Positions 21,383 to 32,210 of a stretch of 64,000 nucleotides of DNA are shown here, one piece after another (the first letter of the stretch is position 1; each line of letters opens with the position of its first letter). The stretch covers positions 186,001-250,000 of the forward strand of contig AP026180.1 of the NCBI GenBank assembly GCA_030295235.1, in the 5' to 3' direction. Position numbers and translations under genes: made by a program. The notes beneath the pieces were generated by a model. The model had not been told where the DNA came from. It made no database searches and saw nothing but the letters and a program-made list of their open reading frames with translations. The stretch comes from Fistulifera solaris. Taxonomy: Eukaryota > Bacillariophyta > Bacillariophyceae > Naviculales > Stauroneidaceae.

Positions 21383-22764
21383 TAGAAAGTCAGCTGCTTC
21401 GGGATCCATGCTAGAAAAATACGACTACGAAATGATTCCAAGCTGCTGCTGGCTGCTAAAATGCGCGGGGATCATCAACTTCCGATCTTTTGTGTAAGCC
21501 TCACGCAACAAGACAATGACGAGTCAAATATCATATTTACTCTCAGCAGGAATCTTTCGGTGGATCCTGCACAGCTCCTTGGTATGCAACAACGAACGCG
21601 GATGCAACCAGCAAATGAGACTGAAAAGCGAGCACTATTCTTTGTGATCTCGAGTTGGTACGACTTTGGCGTTGAATTACCTCAGATGTCTAGGTTGCTT
21701 GTACAAATAGACAGAAAGTGACGGTCGGAGACGAATTGATAGCTGCATCGTTCATTCGCGTGTTCAAGGGATTAGCGAGATGGCTCAATAATTGACGAAG
21801 AATGAAGTGTTGCTAACTCTTCACTACCAGGCTTCGGCTGTAGCCCCCGGTTTTTGGATGGGGGGTTAAAAGAAGATCGCGCATTAAATACTGCCATTCG
21901 ATCAATCCAGCCATCTGACAAACGCGGTTTAACGGCGACTCTTAATATGAAACTTGTCACGATAAGTACGACGAAAAGCATTCATATTACTGGTGCTACT
22001 ACAACTAAATATAAGCGTTTCTCCTTTTGTATTGCTTGTTTCTATTATATATTTGATTTATTTTACTTTTACTTTTGCGTCAGATTGATCTTATAGGCCA
22101 GCTTTGGCTGGCGCAGTCTCAGTCTTTTGACCGAGACTGTGTGGAAGAGAAAACTTACACTTTTTTTATCCATTTTTCGCCTCTTTTGGGCGCCGCCCTT
22201 TGTCGGACGGGGGACGCGTATGCTTTAATGCAATCAAACAACCCTCATTTGGGGTCGGGTAGAGCGAGCCTTCTCGATGCTGGGACTTGGCCCTAACACG
22301 GGGCCGCCACCTCAAGGTATGCCTTCTCAGTCGACTTTTAGTCGCCGGGGTCATCCTTCGGGTGGAATTTCTACCATGCTGCCTTACTATGGAGCTAACC
22401 TCTTCCAGCTGGTTTTCAGCCGGCCCTCCTTTGGCGGGGGTCGGCCGCCAATCTGGGGGACGCCACCGGGATAGGTATGGTCATCGCAATCGGTCGTATC
22501 GGTCCTCTTTGAGGCCGTCGCCGTTGGTGCCATCCGCCTCTGTCGTGGAATTTCCATGGCAACTTTACGGAGTGATTGCATACCAGGTCGTCACCGTGGA
22601 TTTATTGTGCTTGGAGTTTTTCCTCCAGCACGACACCATCTGTGGGTGTCGAGTAAGCTTCTCTCCTCTTACTTCGCAACCTGCCACGCATACGCTGGTA
22701 CCAACACTGAAGTTACCCTCAGGCCGCACTTTGTCCATGGTCTTTGCCATGGCGCTTTGAAAAA

Positions 22765-22890
22765 GAGAATCAAGGCGAGAGAGCGGTGAAGGCCCCGAGG
22801 CACAGCACATCACTCATTCCTTGAAACAGAGAACTTGAGGCGAGGAGCGGTGAAGGCCTCAGGGCACAGCACATCACTCGACCTCTCTCC
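22765..22890 (+). repeat. 64-base imperfect tandem duplication
   Basis: Two units starting GAGAAT (22765) and GAGAAC (22829). Each contains AGCGGTGAAGGCC and GGCACAGCACATCACTC. The period is 64 bases with a few mismatches. Confidence 0.75.
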
Positions 22891-23088
22891 AGAGCAAGAG
22901 AAGGACGGAGGCTCAAGGCACACGCGATTTCTCTTGCTCCCATTGTGGCAGGAAGCTACTCCGCAGGGCCCGTGCACTACCCGTCGGTATGAGGCTTCCC
23001 TGCGGACGAAGATCATCATATCATCTGACTGCAATAAGCAAAATAGAAACAACGTGAGCGAGTGACAAGATGCACTGCTCTGTTAGTG

Positions 23089-23132
23089 ACAAATTGCACC
23101 TCGTGTGTGATTTGACACAAGGTGCAATTTGT
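23089..23132. repeat. Strong inverted repeat (hairpin)
   Basis: Arm ACAAATTGCACCTCGTGT at 23089-23106 and its reverse complement at 23115-23132 differ by one base pair; the loop is 8 bases (GTGATTTG). It lies in a region without genes. Its function is not known; a transcribed stem-loop, a terminator or the tip of a tiny inverted-repeat element are all possible. Confidence 0.75.
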
Positions 23133-24040
23133 GAGAAGAAAGAAGGGTGCGACAGGTTGATTGTCAAGTAAGTCGTGCGGAGCGCCGTTTCTTTTCAGCC
23201 GTTTCCGTTTTCGAGACCAGTTTTCGATCGCCGATTTGCATCTCCGACGAAAACGGGATTGATGACTAGAGCAAGGTAGAACCGAAATGCAAATCAAACG
23301 AGTTAATCATTATCATCAAGATCATTATGAATGAGCAAAGACGACGATGAGAACGACAAAAAAGCACTCGCATCATCGTGTTATGTTATTATTTTTCAAG
23401 GTTCGCTACTTTTGTACTATAGCGAAAATTGTAGTCTGCTGCCTACATCGATAAAATACTCTTTCCTATGAAAGGCCTACTCGTGCCGTACCTGGTACCT
23501 GGTACCAGTACCGTACCTACTTGAAACACACGTAGACTTGCGATGCGATGCATCTCATTTTATTCAAATTGAATGTCGATTATTGTTTACTGGCATAAAG
23601 TTTCTGCTCAAAGTGGCGATCATTCTTGTTTCAAAGAGGCCCCGGGCTGGCCCACATCGATAAATATTACGGAGTACCTGCTCCGTACCTTTGGTACCTC
23701 GTACGACGGCTACGCGCCTTTCTCGTAGACCTTCAAAGCATTTAATCTTCCATCTTTCTGCGTTATCGGTCAAAATTGAGATTTTATCATTGCTCTTCAA
23801 CTCCAATCAATGACGATGAGGAAAGTGAAAGTGGCTTTGGTGCGAAGAATGCTTTGGTAGAGTCTATGTTATACGTCATTATTTATTGTAGGTGTTTCGC
23901 CCCGACTGAATCCTGTCATGAGTCGCCAAATTTGTCGCCGCGCAAAACACCATTGACACATCGTTTTGTATTTCAGTGCTTTTATTTGCATCATACCACA
24001 CGGAGCACCTCTGTCGATTTATCAACATCGTTTCTTTATA

Positions 24041-24451
24041 ATGGATCCCAGTCAATTGCAAGCAGTCAGCGCGAGTGAATTGCCAGAAGGCTTCACATTG
24101 GCCGATCCGGGTCCTTCGCAACAACCGCAATCGCAACAGCAGCAACTCGAACAACAAAAGCAGCAACAGAAACAAGCGATACTCGAACAAGCATTGACGT
24201 CCGACGCACTTGCACGCTTACGAAGAATCAAGTTGGTGAAGAATGTTGACTCTCTGGAAAACGGAATCGTTTCCATGGCCATGTCAGGAAAATTACCCGG
24301 TCCTATCACCGAAGGCAAATTAATTGAAATGCTGGAACGCATGAATCCCCAAAATCGTGAAAGCAACAAGGCAGCGAGCACCATTCAAATTCAGCGCAAG
24401 AAATACGCATTTGATTCCGACGATGAGGACGACAATGATGATGATTTATAA
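24041..24451 (+). CDS. PDCD5: PDCD5-family protein
   Basis: The ATG at 24041 (MDPSQLQAVSAS) gives 136 residues, the usual size of PDCD5/TFAR19. A Gln-rich N-terminal helix (residues ~25-50) precedes the family core: ILEQALTSDALARLRRIKLV, GKLPGPITEGKLIEMLERM and IQIQRKKYAFDSDDED. The last block matches the conserved RRKxxDSDxDD end. Known members bind DNA and partner proteins such as the CCT chaperonin and TIP60, and act in cell-death and cytoskeletal folding control. The frame is open 25 codons further upstream, but the internal ATG fits the family. The C-terminus is acidic. The gene is intact and intronless. Confidence 0.9.
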   Translation: MDPSQLQAVSASELPEGFTLADPGPSQQPQSQQQQLEQQKQQQKQAILEQALTSDALARLRRIKLVKNVDSLENGIVSMAMSGKLPGPITEGKLIEMLERMNPQNRESNKAASTIQIQRKKYAFDSDDEDDNDDDL

Positions 24452-24531
24452 TGGAGAAAGGAAGAATAGCAGTGATAAACTGTCGGTTTCTTTGTAATGT
24501 CTTCTTATTATTACTTTCTTCGAATTATTGA

Positions 24532-25214
24532 TTATAATTGCTTTGGTTGTAAGGCAATCGTCCCGACCACTACATTGTCATACAAATCCACGGTCGCCGC
24601 ACCCAGTGGATCCGCTCGTACCGTTTCCATTTGTCGCCAACACAGGTCCTTCCCTTCCAAAATCACTTTTCCTTCATCGCGACGATGATTGACTTGGGCG
24701 TAGAGTTGCATGGCAGGAACGAAATCGGTGCCATTGTTGTTGGGGAGAGGAATATCATCCGTTTGTAATGTCAGTAACAAGAATGGATACAATGGTTCTT
24801 TAAAGAGTCCCCAAACCCACAATCCATCTTTGCGATCATTCGGATCTTCCGATAAAATCCATCGGGAGGAATTGTTGATTTTGTCGTGTTGTTTTTCGTG
24901 TTTGATAGCATTTTCAATGTCCCCTGTGGTGGCTCGTACCCTTGGTCTTCGACGAATTGTGTTTCGATGGTAAACACCAACGGGTCTAATTTAGTGCCTT
25001 GTGCCGAAGTCAAACCCCGCATCACCAAACGAACATTCCAGGTCGTGGCTTCCGTCAATGTGGGCGCAGTATTAGCCGCGAGCCGTCGCGTCGTGTGTGC
25101 CGATCGAGAAGGTGTGACAACAAAGGCACTAATTGGGGTCGACAAAGCGACCAGTAGTAGACTCCAGCACACTAGTATTGAGAAAGCAGGTACCCGAGGA
25201 AGAGAATGTGTCAT
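24532..25214 (-). CDS. Plastid-targeted protein of unknown function (one frame break)
   Basis: It starts at 25214 with a signal peptide (ILVCWSLLLVALSTPISAF) whose cleavage site SAF-V has the Phe typical of diatom plastid import, followed by an Arg/Ser/Thr-rich transit region. The mature part begins ATTWNVRLVMRGLTS. The frame changes at the C4 run 24921-24924 (G4 on the coding strand). One more base gives YEPPQGDIENAIKH and then SRWILSEDPNDRKDGLWVWGLF, a sensible conserved-looking continuation to the stop at 24532 (about 227 residues). I do not recognise a named domain. The Trp-rich KDGLWVWGLFKEPLYPF block is probably the core of the family. An intron instead of an indel is possible but less simple. 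Confidence 0.6.
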
Positions 25215-25784
25215 CTTTTGTTCGTTTTATGGATTATGACTGTTGCGACAGCTGTATTCTCGTCGTTTATCCATTGCTTGTTGTTGATTATGAAGTTATG
25301 AGGTGGCTCACCATTATTATTGTCGCGTTATTTATTACTCCGTACTCCGTATTATCGCTCATCGTCGATCGTCGCGCTCGTCGTCGGCATTTGAATTTTC
25401 GATGACGTCAACGTCAATGCAATGTTATTGTGTTAAGGTTCTAGTTCCAACGTCGAAGCAAAAGGCCGCGCGACATCTGCGCGCCAATCGAACCGCGTCA
25501 CGGTTTATTCATTTCCATTGATTTATTGTTCATTGCGAAGAAATAAAATAAATGAAAAGAAAAAAAGCGTCAATTGCATTCAACAACATTCATCATTCAC
25601 AAGGTCTGTACTGATCTTTTGATATCAACATTGTCAATAACACAAGAGCGATTCGTATCGACTAAGCTGCGCTAGAGAGGAAAGCTTCCTAATTGCCAAC
25701 ACGAATTCTTATGCGATAAACGATAAGTCGCTCTCTTCGTCATTTTGTCATCAACAGCCTTGTTATCACACTGCACAGACAATC
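25215..25784. other. Divergent promoter region upstream of the SufE-MnmA gene
   Basis: Separates the divergent plastid-protein gene and the SufE-MnmA gene. Contains two overlapping TACTCCGTA motifs (25336-25344 and 25343-25351) and an A-rich stretch at 25540-25570. No ORF is supported. Confidence 0.45.
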
Positions 25785-27575
25785 ATGGCCCTTTCATCTT
25801 GGCTTCAATTAGCACTTTTTCTTGCTCTCGGGACTTTTCCTGTGAATTCCTTTTCCGTTTCGCACTTAGAAACGAAATTGAATTGGTGGAAGAATCGCTT
25901 TTCGCAAATGTCTCTCGAGGACATCTCGAAGGATTTAGTGCAACACGGATATCAATGGAAGAAAAAACAACAACAGCATCAATTAGAGAAAAAATCACAA
26001 GAGACATACACTGCTACCGGTACAACAACAACAACACCATTTGTCAAAGTACCCGGCTGCACAGCGAATGTTCATATACAACTCATTCTCACCTCCGATG
26101 CATCTACAACAATAAACTCCCGAACCATACAATCATTAGAAGGAACGGCAGATGCATTAGTGAGTCAAGGATTAGTTGCAGTCATCGCATCGTGTGTCGA
26201 GCAGGAATCCGAAGATGCCATTGGTCAAATATCGGCCGAAAGCATTACCACTCGATTGGGATTGCAACAACATCTCAGTCCAGGCCGGAACGACGGCGTT
26301 GCTAGTTTGTGGCGGACTCTGCAACAGTCACTGCAATCATCATCCCCAGCGAGTTTTATCACTAGTACAGAACCTAGCACTCAATCACAACAACCATCCG
26401 TGGCTCTGTTGTTGTCGGGTGGCGTTGACTCGTCCGTCGCATTGCGTTTGTTATTGCAACAAAACTATCGCGTCACGGCGTTTTATCTGAAAATATGGTT
26501 ACAGGACGAAAATGCGCATCTCGGAGGAACGTGTCCGTGGGAAGAGGATTGGAAGATTTGTCAACAAGTGTGTGAGCAAGCGAATGTGCCACTACAGGCA
26601 ATTAGTTTGCAACAAGAATATCACGAACGAGTCGTAGAGTATGCGATGGAGCAGGCTTCGTTGGGGCGGACGCCGAATCCGGATATTTTGTGCAATTCGC
26701 GGATCAAGTTCGGTTGCTTCTATGACGTATTGATGTCACAACAGGCGGAACAGTTTGATTATATTGCTACGGGTCACTATGCACGCGTCGAACGTGATGA
26801 CGACGATGCATCCGCTCGTTTATTTCGCGCACCCGATGCCGTCAAAGATCAATCGTATTTCTTGTGCACTTTAACACAAGAACAATTGCAAAAGACGTTG
26901 TTTCCATTAGGGCATCTTGAAAAGGCCCAAGTTCGACAATTGGCAGACGAGTTTGAGTTGCCGAATCGTCATCGTCCGGATTCGCAAGGACTTTGTTTCT
27001 TGGGACAGGTGAAATTCGATCAATTTCTTGAAAGTTATTTGGGCACGCAGCCAGGCTCTGTAGTTGATGCCGTGACGGGGGATAATATCGGGCAGCATCA
27101 AGGTGTTTGGTTTCACACGATTGGACAGCGCAAGGGCATCGGCAAAGCTTTGAATCCTCAAGCCACGGCACGCGGTCCTTGGTATGTCGTATCGAAAGAC
27201 CCGGCGCAGCGGATCGTTTATTGCACGAACCAATATGAGTTGTTTGACGCACAGCGAAAACATGTGGAACTTGAGGATATTACATGGATGTCAGGACAAC
27301 TGCCAGCGATGGTATCAGGCGGGAACGCTTGTCATTTAACTATGAAGTTGCGGCACGGTCCTCGACTGGCGCGGGGATTGTTACAATTGAATAATGCAGA
27401 TTTTTCAAAGGGTACGGTGGAGCTAGAACAAATGGACAGCGGCTTGGCGCCGGGACAATATGTTGTCTTTTACGCCGACGACGGCGAATGTTTGGGGAGT
27501 GGCATCATGAGTGAATCGCAATGGAATCGTCCCATATGTCTGGAGACCCAGGCAGTAGAACAAATGACTAGCTGA
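25785..27575 (+). CDS. mnmA: SufE domain fused to tRNA 2-thiouridylase MnmA, plastid-targeted
   Basis: Intact 596-residue protein. Residues 1-23 look like a signal peptide ending NSF, so plastid import is likely. Residues ~35-185 are a SufE/CsdE domain: VPGCTANVHIQ with the persulfide-accepting Cys92, GTADALVSQGLVAVI, and LGLQQHLSPGRNDGVASL. Residues ~205-590 are MnmA/TRMU: PP-loop SGGVDS (211-216), GRTPNPDILCN with Cys303, YIATGHYARV, KDQSYFL, SQGLCFLG with Cys404, and HTIGQRKG. MnmA adds sulfur to U34 of tRNAs for Lys, Glu and Gln using ATP; SufE takes sulfur from the SufS cysteine desulfurase. The fusion implies that sulfur passes directly within one polypeptide. Ordinary MnmA is about 360-420 residues. 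Confidence 0.9.
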   Translation: MALSSWLQLALFLALGTFPVNSFSVSHLETKLNWWKNRFSQMSLEDISKDLVQHGYQWKKKQQQHQLEKKSQETYTATGTTTTTPFVKVPGCTANVHIQLILTSDASTTINSRTIQSLEGTADALVSQGLVAVIASCVEQESEDAIGQISAESITTRLGLQQHLSPGRNDGVASLWRTLQQSLQSSSPASFITSTEPSTQSQQPSVALLLSGGVDSSVALRLLLQQNYRVTAFYLKIWLQDENAHLGGTCPWEEDWKICQQVCEQANVPLQAISLQQEYHERVVEYAMEQASLGRTPNPDILCNSRIKFGCFYDVLMSQQAEQFDYIATGHYARVERDDDDASARLFRAPDAVKDQSYFLCTLTQEQLQKTLFPLGHLEKAQVRQLADEFELPNRHRPDSQGLCFLGQVKFDQFLESYLGTQPGSVVDAVTGDNIGQHQGVWFHTIGQRKGIGKALNPQATARGPWYVVSKDPAQRIVYCTNQYELFDAQRKHVELEDITWMSGQLPAMVSGGNACHLTMKLRHGPRLARGLLQLNNADFSKGTVELEQMDSGLAPGQYVVFYADDGECLGSGIMSESQWNRPICLETQAVEQMTS

Positions 27576-27939
27576 AACATTATCACTTCATAGCGATGAA
27601 AACAGAAAGCGAAACGGAGTGCTTTTTGAGACGTGGCGACTCGGGCGTTTCAATTCAATCATTGCGAAATAGCAGCATTCAAAGGTGAAACTTTAGGAAG
27701 TGATAGTGTTGACGGAGGTCGGAAATGAGTTTGAACTACTGCCATTTGCTGCACGTTTTAGCTAAGCAAATTTTGACGCGTTGATTAGTAAGATACGAAT
27801 AGCTAGCTTTTAATTTTTAGAGTGATTGTATGCTTAACCATGGTTTATCTAAAACTTAATACCAGGTATCCTAACGACCTCGACACGCATCTCGTCGCTC
27901 CTGAAAGCGCATTCGCAAATTTCGGGTAAAATGGTGTGG
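27576..27939. other. Convergent intergenic region
   Basis: Lies between the 3' ends of the SufE-MnmA gene and LRR-like gene A. One TACCAGGTA motif is at 27860-27868. No gene is seen. Confidence 0.4.
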
Positions 27940-29484
27940 CTAAACTCTTCTTCTTCGTTTCCGCCTCTTATTTCGGTTGAGCAGTGCCTTTAACTCATCG
28001 GCAGAGACCTCATCGAGTCCAGCAAGCTGCACGACTTCATACAGCACATCAACATGATCTGACAGCAAAAGAGCAGTTCGTTGGAAATCGTACCATGCAT
28101 ATTTCGACAAAAGGCCAACATCAGCGGTAGCCGTTTCGATGTTGGCTGCACCACAAAGATCTGCCGAGCCACGATAATATTGATTCAAGGAAATAAGCTG
28201 TGTGATAACCGCTACCACCACCTGTATGGTCGTTTCCATCTTCATTTCAGTACCCTGATTAGTCGGTTATTTGATAGCAGTTGTCGAAGATAGGAATCGT
28301 CTGGACCGAAAGCTTCACTGAAAACATTGACTTTCAATATACGAAGACTTTTGTGACCTTCGATACCTTTGAAAAGCGTTCCTAACTGGGTTCCCCATGT
28401 GCGATATCTATCCTTATTAATCAAGTCAAGGACTAGCAAGTTTTGTTGGCAAGGACGACGCGACTTAACTCGTGCGCCACACCCTCCGGTACCGGTACAC
28501 GTGTACCTTCATAACCGCTACCAAACCGGAATTGTATTTGTAGTTCCGTTAGATGACCGAAATCAGCCATGCGTCGAAAGAAGGAAATAAGACGATCCGG
28601 AGGAAGGGATTCATTGTCGTGGTATACGGTTAAGGAGAGTTTGTCGTTCACAATATTCAAAGACGGCAAGTCGTCCTCGACCAGAGATGATGAGGAAATT
28701 GCGCACTCAAGAAAGTTTACTTTCGCAGAAAAGGGAAGGAGTGCGACCTCTCTATTCACGCACGGCAATTGCAAACGCTGCATTGTATCGAGTTTAACAA
28801 GACGCTTCAGATTGTGGTTGCTCAACCCTGAACTCCCATCAAAGATATATTCATCCGAAGAAGACAGCCGACTCTGTAGAGCGTCAAGAAGCGCGTCACC
28901 TTCGTCCTCAAATTTACACGAAGAAAAGTGCAGTCGAATAGGATAGGACCTTGTCGCTACAACAGTGGATTGCTTGGCACTCAAAGTCAAGTCGCGCAAT
29001 GACATTTGACGAGACGGATCCGTTTCAATAACTCGCTTCACGAAACGAATTCCAGCGGCACGAAAATCAAAGTGGCTAAAGTAGGTACCTATCACGAAAG
29101 TTGACGGTGATGAGCTCATCCCTGTCTTTTTCTTCTCTAGAGCCATGAAGAAAGCAGCAGTTTGCGCTACACTGCGATCTGTTTCACCCACAATGCACAG
29201 TATCGGACCTTCAGATCCGAACATCAAGGTCAGGTATCGTTCCACCTTATTAGCAAGATCGTATTGACGGCCTGGCGAGAAGTACGTCAGGGTGCGATTG
29301 TCACGCCAGATAGTTATTGGGTGTGTGTATGCGTTCAACTCGTCGAGATTGCAAGGATCTCGAAGGAATTGATACGTCGGCAAATCTTCCTTTATACTCC
29401 AGCGCGGTACTTGCTCGGGCAAGCGAAGATGCGATGGAATAAGACCTAATAACAGTTGCTGCTTTCCTTGTTTGTCTTCGTCAT
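27940..29484 (-). CDS. LRR-like family protein A with basic tail (two exons, two frame breaks)
   Basis: First of three tandem paralogues. The start ATG is probably at 29484 (MTKTNKESSN), then LLLGLIPSHL. The intron is 28253..28198 (56 nt) and exon 2 is 28197..27940. One base is missing near 29455 and one in the T4 run 28441-28444 (A4 on the coding strand, giving NLLVLDL when restored); with both, the product is 496 residues. The N-terminal domain has IAIWRDNRTLTYFSPG-type sequence. The middle is LRR-like (LSNHNLKRLVKLDTMQRLQLP). The C-terminus ends in a basic cluster, NKRRKRRRRV, which could be a nuclear localisation signal. The function is unknown. LRR-like folds usually bind proteins. Confidence 0.6.
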
Positions 29485-29935
29485 GGTTTGTATTATTTGT
29501 CTCCTACAACGAGAAAATGCAATGATGATTTTTGAAGTGCCGCGTCTAAAATCTTTCATGCGATTAATGACTGAGAAAATTCAGTCACGAAAAATCCCAA
29601 AATCTAAAACTCTTTCAGGTTGACGCATGGGCCGTGACGCTTCGATGTACCAGGTAAGGCTTAACACAGTCGAGGGCGGTACTATTTAGATTGAGCTAGC
29701 AGTTTATAGCAAATAGAAAGCGTATTCAATCATGACGATTTTAGATTCAAAATAAAAGTCGTCCATGGGGTCGTCAAATTCGATTAATCTTCCGCTAGTG
29801 CGACCGACTTACTAGGCAGACAGGTTCAAAACCGAAATAGACCAACAATGATAGGCTTCTTCAAGCGATGAAACCTTTTAAAGACTGCGAAATTAAAAGA
29901 CGTCCGAGTCGTTTCGTATCACAAGCATTCTCAAT
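29485..29935. other. Intergenic region between LRR-like genes A and B
   Basis: No gene is supported. One TACCAGGTA motif is at 29648-29656. It should hold the promoter of gene A and the 3' end of gene B. Confidence 0.4.
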
Positions 29936-31459
29936 CTAAACTCTTCTCCTTTTGCGACTCCTCGAATCATCGACGTCAGACCATTCACCACCAGACACCA
30001 AAGCCACGTGAATTAACTCGTTTATCACATCAACGTGATGTGATAGTAGCAAAGCAGCATGCTCAAAATTGTCTGGCGCAACTCTCGACAAAGCACCTGC
30101 CACCAAGAATGTACGCACTGATTCTGGTTCTGCCATAAGAGCCTCCGAGCGACAAAAGAAAGTATTGAAAAAATAAAGCTGGCGAATGGAGAACGAAGCA
30201 GGCAAACGATTCCCGTAAACAAATAGTCTCCGTGTCACTTTGATGCGTCTGTTTTGAGTAAAAATTGTCGAAGCAATTTGTAATCGTCCCCGAAGTCTTT
30301 GTCATCAACATCCATTTTTATACTACGAAGCCCTTTATGGTCTTTGAGACCTTCGAAAAGTGTCTTGATGTGCGGTCCCCAATCGATATTGAAACACCTG
30401 TCGCCCAAGTCAAGCACTCGCAGGCCTTCGTTTGCGAGAGCCGCACGGATCAATTCTTCTACCACCGCATCCGGTGTCGGCTCTCGCCTGATTCCTGCAA
30501 GATCCAACCGAACCTTGAGTTGGAGTCTGAATACTTGCAAATGCCCTAACTCAGCCAAGCGCCGAAATAGGGATGTCAAACTTGCTGTTGGAAAAGCACT
30601 GATGTTGTGACTTATAGTTAGGCTGAGCTCTGTGGTAACAATGTTCAAAGACTGAAGCTCACCAACCAACAGGGACGATGAAAAAATTGTATAGTCAAGA
30701 TAATCGACTCGCGCCGAAAAGGGGAGAAGCGCGAGTTCATCTTCCAAGGAAGGCAAAGTCAAACTCTTGATTTTGTCAAGTTGCAGCAGACGCTTTAAAC
30801 TGACATCGCTCAATCCTGTTTTCTCATCGAACACCAGTGCTGTTAACCGCGACTCGCGACTTTGAAGGGCATCAATAAAAGCGACGCCCCCGTCATTGAA
30901 CTCACAAGCCCTGAGTGTCAATCGCATATCGTGATTCTGTGTCGCCAAAACAACAGCTTGGTCCGCACTCAGTGTTAAGCCATGGCACTCGATACAAGTA
31001 TATCGATTCATCTCGCAAATTCGCTTCAAGCATTCGAATCCAGCGGCACTAAAATCAAAAGTAGAGCCCCGTGTACCCCTCGAGTGATGGGGAGTTGACT
31101 CGTGTATCCAAATTCATAAAGAAAGCCGCCGTTTCTGCTACGGCCTGGTCGGTTTGGCCGACAATGTAGATTTTGGGACGGCCAGGACCCAGCTTTAAAG
31201 TTAGATACCTTTCATTATAAACCGGAGAATCGACATTTCCCGGTGGAGACACATAAGTCAGAGTGTGGTTGTCGCGCCAGATTGCTATTTCATGCTCGTG
31301 CTGGTTAAATTCGTGCAGACCATTAGGATCTCTTAGAAGGACATATGTAGGCGACTCTCTTGCCTTAAACCATTTAGGCACTTGCTCGGGCGTACAGCAA
31401 TGAAATGGAATGAGTCCCAATAAGACGAGAGAGCTGTAGTTGTACCTTGCGTTGGACAT
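29936..31459 (-). CDS. LRR-like family protein B with basic tail (two frame breaks)
   Basis: Middle copy. The start is the ATG at 31459 (MSNARYNYSSLVLLGLIP). An extra base in the A4 run 31057-31060 breaks the frame at GLYF/DFSAAGFECLKRIC. A missing base at 30239-30241 breaks it again just before a 60-nt intron (30238..30179) that begins GTGACA and ends GCCAG. Exon 2 is 30178..29936 and aligns with exon 2 of A and C (LYFFNTFFCRSEAL). With both corrections the product is 487 residues. The tail SRKRRRV is basic as in A and C. This copy is the most diverged (SLT, CEFNDGG) and could also be a young pseudogene. Confidence 0.52.
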
Positions 31460-32210
31460 GGCATTCAGTCTGCACAGAATCAATGTAAAAAATAAATGCT
31501 GTCGCTGCGATTTTTTTATAAAAAAAGTGCGCCATTTTCGGATTTCAGCTTCGAAAATGCCCTTTCATGACCATGACTGCAATAATCAAGTCGTGAAAGC
31601 TTCAGCCAAGCCTAAGGTGAAAATAATGCTCAGCCGAATTTTTAGCCGAAAGTTATTTCAACAAAAAGCGGATCTATCATTAAGTCCTAAGACATGAAAT
31701 CGAATCATAGGAACCGCACTTTTATCGGCCCCACATAATGACGCAGTGGTGGCTTCTCTTCTTGCAGAGAAAGCGTACAAGCGCTTTCGTTATTCCAGCC
31801 AATGGTTCCAGCAGGTAAACTCCATTACTTTAGCGTATCAGTTCATCGACTACTAGGTTCGTACAAGACTTTTTGAATTGTCGAAGACCAAATATTGTCC
31901 ATCGAACAGCAATGAGTCAAACGTTCCTTCTGCCTGAAAGCGACATGCGGAGTTGTAGACGCACCGTGCAGCTTCTTTCCACTAGCACAGTCGATCGCCT
32001 CGCACTTTCCGTCACGCGGTGAATCTTATTAAAAATCGCTCCAAACAGCAAATTCAGCGACACAACTGTCAAAGACAACATCGCGCTAACGACCTCAACT
32101 GACCGCAAGCTACATTGACGTTTCCTCGATAGAAGCATCATTTTCCGCCACTACCTCGCCCGTCACGCCCGGCTTGCCAACATGTTTTAACAAAATACCC
32201 CAGTAAGTCG
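31460..32210. other. Intergenic region between LRR-like genes B and C
   Basis: About 750 bases. A 74-codon minus-strand ORF (31917-32141) is present but has no recognisable domain and no paralogue nearby, so I do not call it. No repeat is evident. Confidence 0.4.

Larger units (their letters stand above)
21383..24040. other. Gene-poor region with small repeats
   Basis: No gene is supported over 2.6 kb. It contains a GC-rich island (about 22165-22560), a 64-base tandem duplication (22765-22890), an 18-bp-arm hairpin (23089-23132), and clustered TACCTGGTA/TACGGAGTA motifs (23489-23504, 23668). The longest ORF (22287-22760) has biased, low-complexity-like translation and no recognisable domain. 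It may be the scar of an old insertion, but I cannot name one. Confidence 0.45.

Noticed and set aside
22287-22760. 157-codon plus-strand ORF
   Set aside because: No domain, no good start context, and its length is explained by GC-rich sequence with few stops; the minus strand has equally long open stretches.
27940-28259. Reading the shared frame change near the end of the LRR-like genes as programmed frameshifting
   Set aside because: A and C each have GT...AG ends at the same aligned position (56 and 62 nt), and the joined exons align well, so a conserved intron is simpler.
31917-32141. 74-codon minus-strand ORF between LRR-like genes B and C
   Set aside because: No recognisable domain, no copy beside the other family members, and the size is within chance.
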